This document shows, one piece after another, positions 34,473 through 43,343 of a stretch of DNA of 64,000 nucleotides. The notes beneath the pieces were generated by a model. The model made no database searches. It saw only the letters and a list, made by a program, of their open reading frames with translations, and was not told the origin of the DNA. The stretch lies in contig NZ_CP174509.1 of NCBI RefSeq assembly GCF_045920555.1, forward strand, positions 1,488,001 through 1,552,000, read 5' to 3'. Every line of letters begins with the position of its first letter. Positions within the stretch are counted from its first letter, which is position 1. Source of the stretch: Pseudalkalibacillus sp045920555. Its GTDB lineage: Bacteria > Bacillota > Bacilli > Bacillales > Fictibacillaceae. The translations under genes and the position numbers were made by a program.

Positions 34473-35516
34473 ATGAAGAAACTTTTTACGATTTTTTTGG
34501 CAGCTGTACTCGCGCTCAGTTTAGCGGCGTGCAGCGATACGACTACCGGGTCAGGTGAAGGGTCAGAGGTGGATGTTTCAAGGATCAGGCTGGTGATCGG
34601 TTCAACGTCAACAGGCGGGGATACATACCAGAATGCCGATACGATCAGCCGCTATTTGGAAGATCCTTTAGGTACGAACATCAAAGTGGACGCAGTTGGT
34701 GCTGTCCGGGCCTTCCAAGAGTTGGGGAAGGCTAAGGATGACGGCAGTACGGTGATGTTTTTCCATGACATGGCTTATTTGGGCGTCGAATATGGAAGCA
34801 TCCAGGAAAACAACAAGCTGGAAAATTGGACAATCGGACCTGTCGTTTCGACGAATCCAGGGAATGCCTTTTTAGCGAAAGGGGACGCACCTTATGACAC
34901 GATGGCGGAATCCGCAGAATGGCTGAAAAACAATCCAGATGAAACGATCACCGTCGCGATCGAATCAGGCGGGGTATCCGAGATCACGTTCGACGGTTAC
35001 TATCTATGGGTGAAAGAGAAATACGGAACCGAGGTGTCTGACCGCATCAAAGCCTATGTGACAGGCTCCCAGGAGGATAAGAACCAGGCGTTATGGGATG
35101 GGAATGCAGACATCATCAACGGTTCGATCGGCGGTAACAACGAATATACGAAAGAAGGCGTAGAAGACGATATCAAGATGAAGTTCCTCGGGATTACAGC
35201 CGGGAAACGGGTGGAAGGCTATGACATCCCTACTTTCGCCGAACAGGGGATCACAGTAGACGGAAAAGAGTTCGTCTTCGATAAGGAATTCTTCTTCCTA
35301 ATGCCTAAGGATGTGGAGGAAGACTTCGCTTCCAAGTTGGATGAAGCTATAGCCGAAGTGGAAGAGAATCCGGACTATGCGAAGGACCTCGCCAAGAACG
35401 CGTATATCACGAATTACGTACCGGCAGATGAAGCTAAAGACTACTTACTTGAGAAAAGAGCAACCTTCCAGAACATCATCAAAAACGCACCAGAGTTGGA
35501 CAAGATCACCAATTGA
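34473..35516 (+). CDS. tripartite tricarboxylate transporter (TTT) substrate-binding lipoprotein
   Basis: 347-aa receptor of the TctC/Bug family. The signal peptide ends in lipobox LSLAAC (Cys about residue 20). The mature part starts with the strand IRLVIGSTSTGGDTYQNADTIS, the binding-loop region typical of Bug proteins, and later EITFDGYYLWVKEKYG and GYDIPTFAEQGI. ATG 34473 follows AAAGGGAGAG; an upstream in-frame extension lacks an RBS. With the next two genes it should import glucarate/galactarate. It is quite divergent from the second copy at 45029. Confidence 0.87.
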   Translation: MKKLFTIFLAAVLALSLAACSDTTTGSGEGSEVDVSRIRLVIGSTSTGGDTYQNADTISRYLEDPLGTNIKVDAVGAVRAFQELGKAKDDGSTVMFFHDMAYLGVEYGSIQENNKLENWTIGPVVSTNPGNAFLAKGDAPYDTMAESAEWLKNNPDETITVAIESGGVSEITFDGYYLWVKEKYGTEVSDRIKAYVTGSQEDKNQALWDGNADIINGSIGGNNEYTKEGVEDDIKMKFLGITAGKRVEGYDIPTFAEQGITVDGKEFVFDKEFFFLMPKDVEEDFASKLDEAIAEVEENPDYAKDLAKNAYITNYVPADEAKDYLLEKRATFQNIIKNAPELDKITN

Positions 35517-35526
35517 CCGGAAGAGA

Positions 35527-35549
35527 CTGTCTGTATAAAAACCAGACAG
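35527..35549 (+). other. intercistronic hairpin between TTT receptor and permease genes
   Basis: CTGTCTG (35527-35533) and CAGACAG (35543-35549) form a perfect 7-bp stem without a T tract. A hairpin at the same position occurs in the second TTT operon (46067-46086); it probably favours higher expression of the receptor than of the membrane subunits. Confidence 0.55.
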
Positions 35550-35589
35550 CCTCACTCCTTCATTACGGCTATAGAAGAGGTGAAACCAT

Positions 35590-35994
35590 GTGAAAGACCT
35601 GGTCACAGTTGAATTGAAGTTCAGTGAATACCATACCATCTTTCCTAAAATCATGCTGACGATCCTGATCTTCCTGGCGGTTTTGATGCTGCTGCTCAAT
35701 ATCGTTAAAAGGATAAGAGAAGGAACGTTGACAGCGCTTCGTTTCCAATTTTTCGTCGACAACTATGACAAGCTGAAGTTTTATGGAACGCTCGTGTTAT
35801 TGATCGCCTATGCATTCATGCTTGAACCGATTGGTTTTTTACCAGCAAGCATCCTATTCATGTTCTTGATCAGTTTATTATTCATCGGAAATGTAAAAAA
35901 GAAATCAATCATTGTATCATTAGCGAACTCGCTGGCGACCTCATTCGCCATCTGGTATCTGTTCGGCCAGCTGTTCGATATTACTTTACCGTAA
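35590..35994 (+). CDS. TTT transporter small membrane subunit (TctB family)
   Basis: 134-aa membrane protein with about four hydrophobic segments (residues 17-37, 63-80, 84-102, 110-128), the size and topology of TctB subunits. GFLPASILFMFLISLLFIG is the conserved family stretch. GTG start after AGAGGTG; an ATG two bases earlier is out of frame. It lies between receptor and TctA genes, the standard TTT order. Confidence 0.85.
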   Translation: MKDLVTVELKFSEYHTIFPKIMLTILIFLAVLMLLLNIVKRIREGTLTALRFQFFVDNYDKLKFYGTLVLLIAYAFMLEPIGFLPASILFMFLISLLFIGNVKKKSIIVSLANSLATSFAIWYLFGQLFDITLP

Positions 35995-36009
35995 GGAGGG
36001 TGATTTCCA

Positions 36010-37521
36010 ATGGACATATTCGAAATACTCAGCCCGCTTTCAGTCTTGTTATGTTTCCTCGGTGTTTTCATGGGCATCATTTTCGGGGCGATCCCGGGAA
36101 TGACGGCTACGATGGCGATCGCCCTCTTTCTCCCGATCACCTACTCGCTCGATATGGTCGACGCGATCGCTTTATTGATCGGCTTATATGTCGGCGGGAT
36201 CAGCGGCGGTCTCGTCCCGGCGATCCTATTGAACATCCCTGGTACACCTTCTTCACTCTGTACCACCTTTGACGGCTATCCGATGACCCAGAAGGGCGAA
36301 GGGGAAAAAGCGTTGAAAATAGGGATCACAGCCTCGATCATCGGCGGCTTTTTCAGTTTGACCGTATTGTATTTCTTCGCACCGGTGCTCGCTTCTGTTG
36401 CGATCAAATTTTCTTCCGTCGAAAAATTCCTGATCATCGTTTTTGCGTTGACCGTCATTGCATCCATATCAAAGGGCAGCTTGCTCGGAGGGATTTTCAG
36501 CGGTTTGATCGGTGTGTATTTAAGCCTGATCGGGATGTTTGCAGATAACAATCAGCTCAGGCTCATCCCGCCGGGCTTTGAAGAGGAATTGACTTACGGG
36601 TTTTCCCTTCTTCCGGTATTGATCGGGCTATTTGCGATCGCCCAAATCCTGCAGGAGTCTGAAGAGGGGATGAAGGCTTCTCCCCATCAAACCTTCGATT
36701 TCAAAAAAGCGAAGAAGAATCCGTTCACGTTCAAGATTTTCAACGGCCAGATCATCAATACGATCCGTTCCTCGATGATCGGTACGTTCATCGGAATGCT
36801 GCCAGGTGTCGGTGGAAGTGCTGCGTCGATTTCCTCTTACTCGCAAGCGAAGAACTTTTCAAAGCATCCTGAAAAACTGGGGACAGGAGAGCCGGAAGGA
36901 CTCATCGCAAGTGAATCGGCGAACAACGGTCTGATCGGCGGTGCCCTGATCCCATTGCTGTCATTGGGAATACCCGGAGACAGTACGACTGCTGTATTAG
37001 TCGGGGCATTGCTGTTACAGGGAATCCAGGTAGGACCATTGTTCATCCCGACCAATCCAGACTTATGGGATGGCATCATCTATGCGCTCATTATCGCGAA
37101 CATCGTGATGTTTTTCCTGATGTTCTTTTCGATCAGATATATGGCCAAGATCATCTATATCCCGAAATACATCATCTATCCGATCATCATCGTCATGTGC
37201 GTCGTTGGTTCATATGCCATCAACAATGGGGTCATGTTCGATGTTTGGACACTCCTGTTATTCGGGTTGGCAGGTTATGTGTTTATGAAAATCGGGATCC
37301 AGGTTGCGCCTTTTTTGATCGGCTTCATATTAGGAAAGGAATTGGAAAAATACTTTATTGATAGTTTAAAAGGAAGCGGTGGAGATTTGACGATCTTCTT
37401 CACTAAAGGGCCGATTGCGTGGATGTTATGGGTGTTGATCGCGGTTTCGATCATTTATGCGATCATGGATAACCGGAAGTCGAAAAGATCCGGCGACCAG
37501 AGCATCACACCCTCAACGTAA
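36010..37521 (+). CDS. TTT transporter large membrane subunit (TctA family)
   Basis: 503-aa, about 12-helix permease. TctA signatures are visible: GAIPGMTATMAIALFLPITY near the N-terminus, GGISGGLVPAILLNIPGTPSSLCTTFDGYPM, the second repeat GMLPGVGGSAASISSY, and ESANNGLIGGALIPLLSLGIPGDSTTAVLVGALLLQG. It forms the translocation path of the H+ or Na+ driven aldarate importer. ATG behind AAGGAGGGTG, 15 bases after tctB. Confidence 0.92.
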   Translation: MDIFEILSPLSVLLCFLGVFMGIIFGAIPGMTATMAIALFLPITYSLDMVDAIALLIGLYVGGISGGLVPAILLNIPGTPSSLCTTFDGYPMTQKGEGEKALKIGITASIIGGFFSLTVLYFFAPVLASVAIKFSSVEKFLIIVFALTVIASISKGSLLGGIFSGLIGVYLSLIGMFADNNQLRLIPPGFEEELTYGFSLLPVLIGLFAIAQILQESEEGMKASPHQTFDFKKAKKNPFTFKIFNGQIINTIRSSMIGTFIGMLPGVGGSAASISSYSQAKNFSKHPEKLGTGEPEGLIASESANNGLIGGALIPLLSLGIPGDSTTAVLVGALLLQGIQVGPLFIPTNPDLWDGIIYALIIANIVMFFLMFFSIRYMAKIIYIPKYIIYPIIIVMCVVGSYAINNGVMFDVWTLLLFGLAGYVFMKIGIQVAPFLIGFILGKELEKYFIDSLKGSGGDLTIFFTKGPIAWMLWVLIAVSIIYAIMDNRKSKRSGDQSITPST

Positions 37522-37563
37522 GAGAAAGCTTGTTTTATCAAAATTAGATAAGGAGAGGATAGG

Positions 37564-38913
37564 ATGGAGTCTATTACGATGAAAAAACATGCGACGCCGA
37601 CTATTTTGGAAATGTCCGTCATCCCTGTTGCCGGTCATGACAGCATGCTGTTGAATTTAAGCGGTGCCCACGGGCCTTATTTTACGAGAAACGTGGTTAT
37701 TCTCAAGGACAGCAGCGGGAATGTTGGCGTTGGTGAAGTTCCGGGCGGTGAAGGGATCCGAAAGACATTGGAGGATTCCAAACCGCTGCTGATCGGAAGT
37801 TCAATCGGAAATTATAACAATCTATTAAAAAAGGTGAAGCAGTCGTTTGCCGACCGGGATGCACACGGCCGGGGCAAGCAAACATTCGATCTGCGGATCA
37901 CGATCCATGCTGTAACCGCATTAGAGGCAGCTTTACTCGATTTATTAGGAAAACATCTTGATGTTCCGGTTGCCGCGTTGCTTGGGGAAGGTCAGCAGCG
38001 GGATAAAGTGAAAATGCTCGGTTATTTATTTTACATAGGAGACCGGAATAAAACGGATCTGCCTTACGTCAGCGGAGAGGGTGAAGAGGATGAGTGGCTA
38101 CGGATCCGTCATGAAGAAGCGTTGACACCGGAAGCGATCGTCAAGCTGGCGAAAGCGGCTGAAAAACGCTATGGCTTCAAGGACTTCAAGCTGAAAGGCG
38201 GTGTTCTGGACGGGGAAGAGGAGATTAAAGCGATCCGTGCATTAGCGGAAAGCTTTCCTGATTCTCGTATCACGCTTGACCCGAATGGCGCATGGTCCCT
38301 GGAGGAGGCGATCGGGCTATGCCGGGATATGCATGGAACATTGGCTTATGCAGAGGATCCGTGCGGCGCAGAAAATGGCTATTCCGCACGTGAGGTCATG
38401 GCGGAGTTCAAACGGGCGACCGGATTGCCGACCGCAACAAATATGATCGCGACCGATTGGCGGCAGATGGGACATGCGGTCCAGCTGAATGCGGTCGATA
38501 TCCCTCTCGCAGATCCTCATTTTTGGACGATGCAAGGCTCAGTACGGGTTGCCCAGATGTGCCATGTTTGGGGTCTAACTTGGGGATCCCATTCCAATAA
38601 CCACTTCGATATCTCATTAGCGATGTTCACCCATGTCGCGGCAGCGGCCCCGGGGGAGATAACAGCGATCGACACACACTGGATCTGGCAGGATGGACAG
38701 CGCTTGACCAAGGAACCTTTTGTAATTAGTGAAGGTCATGTGAGGGTCCCCGAAAAACCTGGCCTGGGTGTGGAGGCGGACATGGACCAAATCGAGAAAG
38801 CCCATCGATTATATGAAGAGATGGAGCTGGATGCCCGTGATGACTCTGTCGCGATGCAGTATCTTATTCCGGGTTGGGCGTTCGATCCGAAGCGTCCAAG
38901 CATGGTCCGATGA
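37564..38913 (+). CDS. gudD: glucarate dehydratase
   Basis: 449-aa enolase-superfamily glucarate dehydratase, converting D-glucarate to 5-keto-4-deoxyglucarate. Visible: ARGHDSMLLNLSGAHGPYFTRN-type N-terminus, GEVPGGEGI, KxK bases at K209/K211 (FKLKGG), metal ligands in TLDPNGAW (D239) and YAEDPCG (E264), ATNMIATDW, and the catalytic His loop SHSNNHFDISLA (H343). Length matches E. coli and B. subtilis GudD (about 446-455). ATG after AGGAGAGG. Its product is used by KdgD upstream. Confidence 0.95.
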   Translation: MESITMKKHATPTILEMSVIPVAGHDSMLLNLSGAHGPYFTRNVVILKDSSGNVGVGEVPGGEGIRKTLEDSKPLLIGSSIGNYNNLLKKVKQSFADRDAHGRGKQTFDLRITIHAVTALEAALLDLLGKHLDVPVAALLGEGQQRDKVKMLGYLFYIGDRNKTDLPYVSGEGEEDEWLRIRHEEALTPEAIVKLAKAAEKRYGFKDFKLKGGVLDGEEEIKAIRALAESFPDSRITLDPNGAWSLEEAIGLCRDMHGTLAYAEDPCGAENGYSAREVMAEFKRATGLPTATNMIATDWRQMGHAVQLNAVDIPLADPHFWTMQGSVRVAQMCHVWGLTWGSHSNNHFDISLAMFTHVAAAAPGEITAIDTHWIWQDGQRLTKEPFVISEGHVRVPEKPGLGVEADMDQIEKAHRLYEEMELDARDDSVAMQYLIPGWAFDPKRPSMVR

Positions 38914-38946
38914 AATCGCATAAAAGAAATACAGGGAGGCTTCATC

Positions 38947-40011
38947 TTGAATTTTAACGCTGATCAATTAATCCATTATGTGGACGATATTTTTAAAACA
39001 GTCGGCTTATCCTCTGAAGACAGTCATACCGTAGCAGAAAGTCTGGTAGCGGCCAATCTGCGCGGTGTCGATTCCCATGGAATCACCCGTGTTCCGATCT
39101 ATGTGAAACGCCTGAAAGAAGGCGCGGTCAATCCACGTCCGGATATCAAAGTGATCCAAGAAAGTGATGCAACTCTATTAATTGATGGAGACGATGGCAT
39201 GGGGCAGGTCATAGGCCGAAAGGCCATGGAGATCGGTATTGCAAAAGGAAAGAATAGCGGCGGGGTACATATCGGTGTAACCAGCTCCAGTCATTTTGGA
39301 GCAGGAGCGTATTTTGTAAAACGCGCCGTTGAAGAAGATATGGTCGCTTTCGCAATGTCGAATGCACCGTCGACAATGGCTCCATGGGGAGGAATCAAGC
39401 CTTACTTCGGGACAAATCCGTATGCCTTCGGAATTCCAGCCGGCAAACATGAGCCGATCCTATTGGATATGGCAACAAGTGTCGTCGCAAGAGGAAAAAT
39501 CATCATGTCCGCCCAGGATGGAAGTGACATCCCGACTGGCTGGGCAATTGATGATAAAGGCCGGCCGACTACCGATTCGAACGCCGCATTAGCAGGATCA
39601 GTCCTGCCGTTCGGTGGGCCGAAAGGATACGGGATCGCCATGATGATCGACATCATGAGCGGGGTGTTGACTGGAGCCGGGTTTGGTCCTCACATCAATA
39701 ATATTTATGGAGACTATGACAAACCGCAAAATGTCGGGCATTTCTTCCAGTTGATCGATGTCAACCGCTTCATGCCGGCTGAATTATTCAAGCAACGCGT
39801 TGATCAAATGATCGATGAAATCAAATCATCGCCAGCAGCCGAAGGGGTTGAAGAGATATTCGTTCCAGGAGAGATCGAATACAGGACAGAGCAAAAAAGG
39901 CTAGAAAACGGCATCGATTTACCGGAAGAAGTCTATGAAGATATCAAAAAAGTCGGAGCGGAATGCGGCGTGGATATACGAGATTATGAGAATGCGAACA
40001 CCATCCGTTGA
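38947..40011 (+). CDS. Ldh family (malate/L-lactate) dehydrogenase
   Basis: 354-aa NAD(P)-dependent Ldh2-family oxidoreductase. Signatures: LRGVDSHGITRVPIYVKRLKEG (catalytic His), TSSSHFGAGAYFVKRA, GTNPYAFGIPAGKHEPILLDMATSVVARGKI, and GPKGYGIAMMIDIMSGVLTGA. TTG start behind CAGGGAGGC. It sits between gudD and garD, so it probably oxidises a 2-hydroxy acid such as tartronate/glycerate or an epimer feeding the pathway; it is not an essential step of the known glucarate route. A diverged relative is at 26484. Confidence 0.85.
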   Translation: MNFNADQLIHYVDDIFKTVGLSSEDSHTVAESLVAANLRGVDSHGITRVPIYVKRLKEGAVNPRPDIKVIQESDATLLIDGDDGMGQVIGRKAMEIGIAKGKNSGGVHIGVTSSSHFGAGAYFVKRAVEEDMVAFAMSNAPSTMAPWGGIKPYFGTNPYAFGIPAGKHEPILLDMATSVVARGKIIMSAQDGSDIPTGWAIDDKGRPTTDSNAALAGSVLPFGGPKGYGIAMMIDIMSGVLTGAGFGPHINNIYGDYDKPQNVGHFFQLIDVNRFMPAELFKQRVDQMIDEIKSSPAAEGVEEIFVPGEIEYRTEQKRLENGIDLPEEVYEDIKKVGAECGVDIRDYENANTIR

Positions 40012-40104
40012 TCGAACAAACTGGGTGGTAGTGGGGAAACTGCTGCTTTCGGTTCATGGAACAAATAGTTCGGTCGGACGGAAATCAGAAAGGGTGAATC
40101 ATCT

Positions 40105-41643
40105 ATGTCATTGGATAAGACACAAAACGAAACACCTCATTATATCAAAGTGAATGAAAATGATAATGTGGCGACGATCGTCAATTCAGGGGGATTAAAG
40201 GAAGGAACGACATTCTCTTGCGGGCTTCAACTGAAGGAGTATGTGCCAGAAGGCCATAAAGTAGCGTTGACCGATTTCGATCATGATGAAGCGATCATCC
40301 GTTACGGGGAAGTGATCGGCTATGCCGCAGCTCCGATAAAAAAAGGCAGCTGGGTGAAAGAAGCGTTTGTGAACCTGCCGACACCTCCTGAATTGGATGA
40401 TCTGCCAATCGCAACACGAATACCTGAGGAACAGCCGCCATTAGAAGGGTATACATTTGATGGCTATCGCAATGCGAATGGCAGCGCAGGAATTAAAAAT
40501 ATCCTCGGTATTGCGACAAGTGTTCAGTGTGTGGTCGGGGTCCTTGATTATGCCGTTGCAAAGATCAAAAAAGATCTGTTGCCGAAATATCCTAATGTCC
40601 ACGATGTAGTGGCACTCAACCACCACTATGGATGCGGTGTCGCGATCAATGCGCCTGAATCCGAGATCCCGATCCGTACGCTCCAAAGCATGTCGGCCCA
40701 CCCGAACTTCGGCGGGGAAGTCATGGTCGTCGGATTGGGCTGTGAAAAACTTTTGCCTGAACGGCTGATCCCGGGTGATGACAAACAGCTCAACATCCTC
40801 TCCTTGCAAGACCAGCAAGGATTCACAAAAATGATCGACGCCATCATGGGAATGGCTGATGAGCGGTTGCAAAAGCTGAACCGGCGGGAGCGGGTGACCT
40901 GTCCGGTTTCAGACTTGGTGGTCGGTTTGCAGTGCGGTGGGAGTGACGCTTTCTCTGGTGTCACGGCTAATCCTGCTGTCGGATACGCTTCTGATCTGTT
41001 GGTCCGAGCCGGTGCGACGGTTCTGTTTTCAGAAGTGACAGAAGTCCGGGATGCCGTCCATTTGTTGACGCCAAGAGCTGTGAATAAAGAAGTCGGGCGT
41101 GCGTTGATTGATGAGATGAAGTGGTACGACGAGTATTTACAGAGGGGGATGGCGGACCGCAGTGCCAATCCGTCCCCTGGCAATAAAAAGGGTGGTCTTG
41201 TCAATGTCGTTGAAAAGTCGCTCGGATCGATTGCGAAATCGGGAAGCAGTCCGATTTCCGGTGTGTTGTCACCAGGAGAAAAAGCAACAAAGAAAGGGCT
41301 AATATTCGCCGCAACACCAGCCAGTGATTTTGTCTGTGGCACATTGCAGCTCGCATCCGGCATGCACCTTCAAGTTTTCACTACAGGCCGCGGGACACCT
41401 TACGGATTAGCGATGGCGCCCGTCATCAAGGTATCGACGCGCAATACATTGAAGACTCAGTGGGATGACTTGATCGATGTCAACGCCGGAAGGATCGCGA
41501 CCGGAGAGGCTACCATCGAAGAGGTTGGCTGGGAGATTTTCCATTTCATATTGGATGTCGCGAGCGGCCACAAACAGACCTGGGCCGAGCACTGGGGAAT
41601 CCAGAACGACTTGAGCCTGTTCAATCCAGCACCGATCACGTAG
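40105..41643 (+). CDS. garD: galactarate dehydratase
   Basis: 512-aa UxaA/GarD family dehydratase converting galactarate to 5-keto-4-deoxyglucarate. N-terminal SAF domain (about residues 12-105: VNENDNVATIVN, VALTDFDHDEAIIRYGEVIGYA), then the large catalytic part with NHHYGCGVAINAP, VVGLGCEKLLPE, GLQCGGSDAFSGVTANPAVGYASD, and TGRGTPYGLAMAPVIKVSTR. Length matches B. subtilis and E. coli GarD (510-523). ATG follows AAAGGGTGAATC. Last gene of the aldarate operon; its product joins the KdgD-GucD route. Confidence 0.93.
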   Translation: MSLDKTQNETPHYIKVNENDNVATIVNSGGLKEGTTFSCGLQLKEYVPEGHKVALTDFDHDEAIIRYGEVIGYAAAPIKKGSWVKEAFVNLPTPPELDDLPIATRIPEEQPPLEGYTFDGYRNANGSAGIKNILGIATSVQCVVGVLDYAVAKIKKDLLPKYPNVHDVVALNHHYGCGVAINAPESEIPIRTLQSMSAHPNFGGEVMVVGLGCEKLLPERLIPGDDKQLNILSLQDQQGFTKMIDAIMGMADERLQKLNRRERVTCPVSDLVVGLQCGGSDAFSGVTANPAVGYASDLLVRAGATVLFSEVTEVRDAVHLLTPRAVNKEVGRALIDEMKWYDEYLQRGMADRSANPSPGNKKGGLVNVVEKSLGSIAKSGSSPISGVLSPGEKATKKGLIFAATPASDFVCGTLQLASGMHLQVFTTGRGTPYGLAMAPVIKVSTRNTLKTQWDDLIDVNAGRIATGEATIEEVGWEIFHFILDVASGHKQTWAEHWGIQNDLSLFNPAPIT

Positions 41644-41795
41644 TTTCATTTAGGTAGTTAATGTATTTAGACTAATAATTTATTTGAAGTGACCTTACTA
41701 GAACGTCACTAAATATATTTCTTTCATTTTTTAACGATAAGTCGTAAAATAACTAGTGTACAAAATAATATTCATTGTTTATGAACTGGAAAATT

Positions 41796-41945
41796 GTAGC
41801 TAGGGTTCCGCTGTAAATATAGGTCTGTGACCGAGGGCTACATCTTTTACAAATGTAAAAGGCACCTATTGACATAAAAGGTCCGAGGGGAAAGGTTCAG
41901 CGTATTTGTCATGCGTTGGAATCTTTCCTTTCGGGCTTTTGTATT
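41796..41945 (+). ncRNA. ykkC-family riboswitch (subtype 2c-like) with terminator
   Basis: The leader of the NUDIX gene contains the ykkC core: GCTAGGGTTCCG (41799-41810), GGTCTGTGACCGAGGGCTAC (41822-41841), then a second helix and an intrinsic terminator made of TCCGAGGGGAAAGGTTC (41882-41898) and GGAATCTTTCCTTTCGGG (41918-41935) followed by GCTTTTGTATTTT. A ykkC variant directly before a NUDIX hydrolase matches subtype 2c, described as sensing nucleoside diphosphates. The subtype call rests on gene context and needs a covariance-model match. Confidence 0.75.
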
Positions 41946-41963
41946 TTAAAGGAGGTTTTGATC

Positions 41964-42404
41964 ATGAAGAGAATCGATCAATTAAAAGCAGGTGTTGCTG
42001 TCATCATTTTGAACGAAGAGAATGAGGTTTTGTTACAAAAAAGAGCGGATGTAGGGCAATGGGGAATCCCTTCAGGTCATATCGAAATTGGAGAAACTGT
42101 TTCTGAAGCAGCCATTAGAGAAGTAAAAGAGGAAACCAATTTGGATATTCTGATCAAAAAGTTGATTGGTGTCTACTCCGATCCTGGATCCCAAGTGTTC
42201 GCCTATCCAAATGGTAAAGTAGTACATTTTATAACAACTTGTTTCCTTGCTGAAATTACAGGTGGAGAACTTAAATGTAATTCAGATGAATCACTTGAAA
42301 TCAAGTTTTTTGGATATCGAAGCCTGCCGCAAGACTTATTGAACATGCATCCTCGATGGTTAAAGGATGCACTTGCTGAAAGAGAACAGGCATATATCCG
42401 TTAA
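41964..42404 (+). CDS. NUDIX hydrolase
   Basis: 146-aa NUDIX-fold pyrophosphohydrolase. The Nudix box GHIEIGETVSEAAIREVKEETNLD lies at about residues 41-64 (G-x5-E-x7-REVxEE pattern intact), preceded by KAGVAVIILNEENEVLLQKR. It hydrolyses a nucleoside diphosphate linked to another moiety. ATG 41964 follows AAAGGAGG; the upstream frame lies inside the riboswitch terminator and is not used. Control by the ykkC-type leader suggests a role in nucleotide clean-up. Confidence 0.92.
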   Translation: MKRIDQLKAGVAVIILNEENEVLLQKRADVGQWGIPSGHIEIGETVSEAAIREVKEETNLDILIKKLIGVYSDPGSQVFAYPNGKVVHFITTCFLAEITGGELKCNSDESLEIKFFGYRSLPQDLLNMHPRWLKDALAEREQAYIR

Positions 42405-42537
42405 AGTGAAACCAGGCTCTTATTCAGTTGTTCCATTGACTACTTGGAAGCCTCTGAAAACTTATTACTTAACCCCCAAAATTAAAAGTTCAAATTAATA
42501 GAAAAAAAAGAATAACAATAATATTCAGAAAGTTTTA

Positions 42538-42566
42538 TTGACATATAAATCTATTTGTCTTACAAT
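42538..42566 (+). promoter_or_regulatory. promoter with FadR-type operator over the -10
   Basis: TTGACA (42538-42543), 17-nt spacer and TACAAT (42561-42566). The sequence ATTTGTCTTACAATT covers the -10 element and is identical over 15 bases to that of the promoter at 30949. Upstream palindrome not present here. Probable autoregulation and cross-recognition by the two paralogous regulators. Confidence 0.75.
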
Positions 42567-42607
42567 TGAACAAAATTAAGTTATGACAAATTATAAAGGT
42601 GAGATTA

Positions 42608-43315
42608 ATGAATTCGAATCAAAAAGAATTAAATATAACATCGGTGAAAAAGAAAACGCTTTCAAAGCAAGTTGTTGACCAAATTATCCAGTTGTTGAAA
42701 AATGGTCATTTCAAATCTGGTGACAGATTGCCGCCAGAACACGTTTTGATGGAAAAACTGCATGTGAGCAGGCCGGTTTTACGTGAAGCCCTGAGTTCTC
42801 TTGAAACACTTGGGATCATTCATCGCAAAACACGTGAAGGGACATTCTTTTCAAAGAGAATCGGGAGCGAACCATTCTCATTAATGTTAGCGCTTTCAAC
42901 CGGAGATATCCCATCCATTATGGAAGCAAGAATATCCATTGAACTTGGATTGATTACATTAGCAGCAAAGAAAATCACGGATAAGCAATTAGAAGATTTG
43001 AGAAAAACAATCGAAAAAATGGCTGAAAATCCAGATGATTACTCTGGATTTGATAAAGAATTCCATCGAATTATCGCTTACAGTGCAAACAATGCAATTG
43101 TAGAGAATCTAGTAGATCCACTATTGAATATGGTAGATCAAGTTTTGAGCCAGGTTTCAGGTGAATATAAAGATCATGAAGCAACACTGGAACAACACAT
43201 TGCTATATATAATGCTCTTAAAAAACATGATGTATTGGAAGCGTCTTCAAAAATGTATAAGCATCTTGAATACGGCCGCCAAAAAGTCATGGCCATCATT
43301 AATAATGAAAAATAA
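42608..43315 (+). CDS. FadR/GntR family transcriptional regulator (paralogue)
   Basis: 235-aa GntR regulator closely related to the one at 31055: QVVDQIIQLLKNGHFKSGDRLPPEHVLMEKLHVSRPVLREALSSLETLGIIHRKTREGTFF, and DKEFHRIIAYSANNAIVENLVDPLLNMVDQV in the FCD domain. ATG 42608 follows AAAGGTGAG; GTG 42599 overlaps the RBS. It heads an operon that once matched the aldarate operon (regulator-kdgD-gucD) but now contains a fused pseudogene, a mannonate-dehydratase-like gene and a TTT transporter. Likely still functional. Confidence 0.9.
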   Translation: MNSNQKELNITSVKKKTLSKQVVDQIIQLLKNGHFKSGDRLPPEHVLMEKLHVSRPVLREALSSLETLGIIHRKTREGTFFSKRIGSEPFSLMLALSTGDIPSIMEARISIELGLITLAAKKITDKQLEDLRKTIEKMAENPDDYSGFDKEFHRIIAYSANNAIVENLVDPLLNMVDQVLSQVSGEYKDHEATLEQHIAIYNALKKHDVLEASSKMYKHLEYGRQKVMAIINNEK

Positions 43316-43343
43316 TTAATAAATGAGAAAGGGAGTTGTGAAA

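Noticed and set aside
40626..41363. 245-codon open frame antisense to garD
   Set aside because: Antisense to a clearly conserved enzyme, no RBS and no domain; a by-product of GC-rich codon use.
41796..41945. Guanidine-I riboswitch
   Set aside because: Core is ykkC-like, but the downstream gene is a NUDIX hydrolase, not a guanidine exporter or carboxylase, so a subtype-2 variant fits better.
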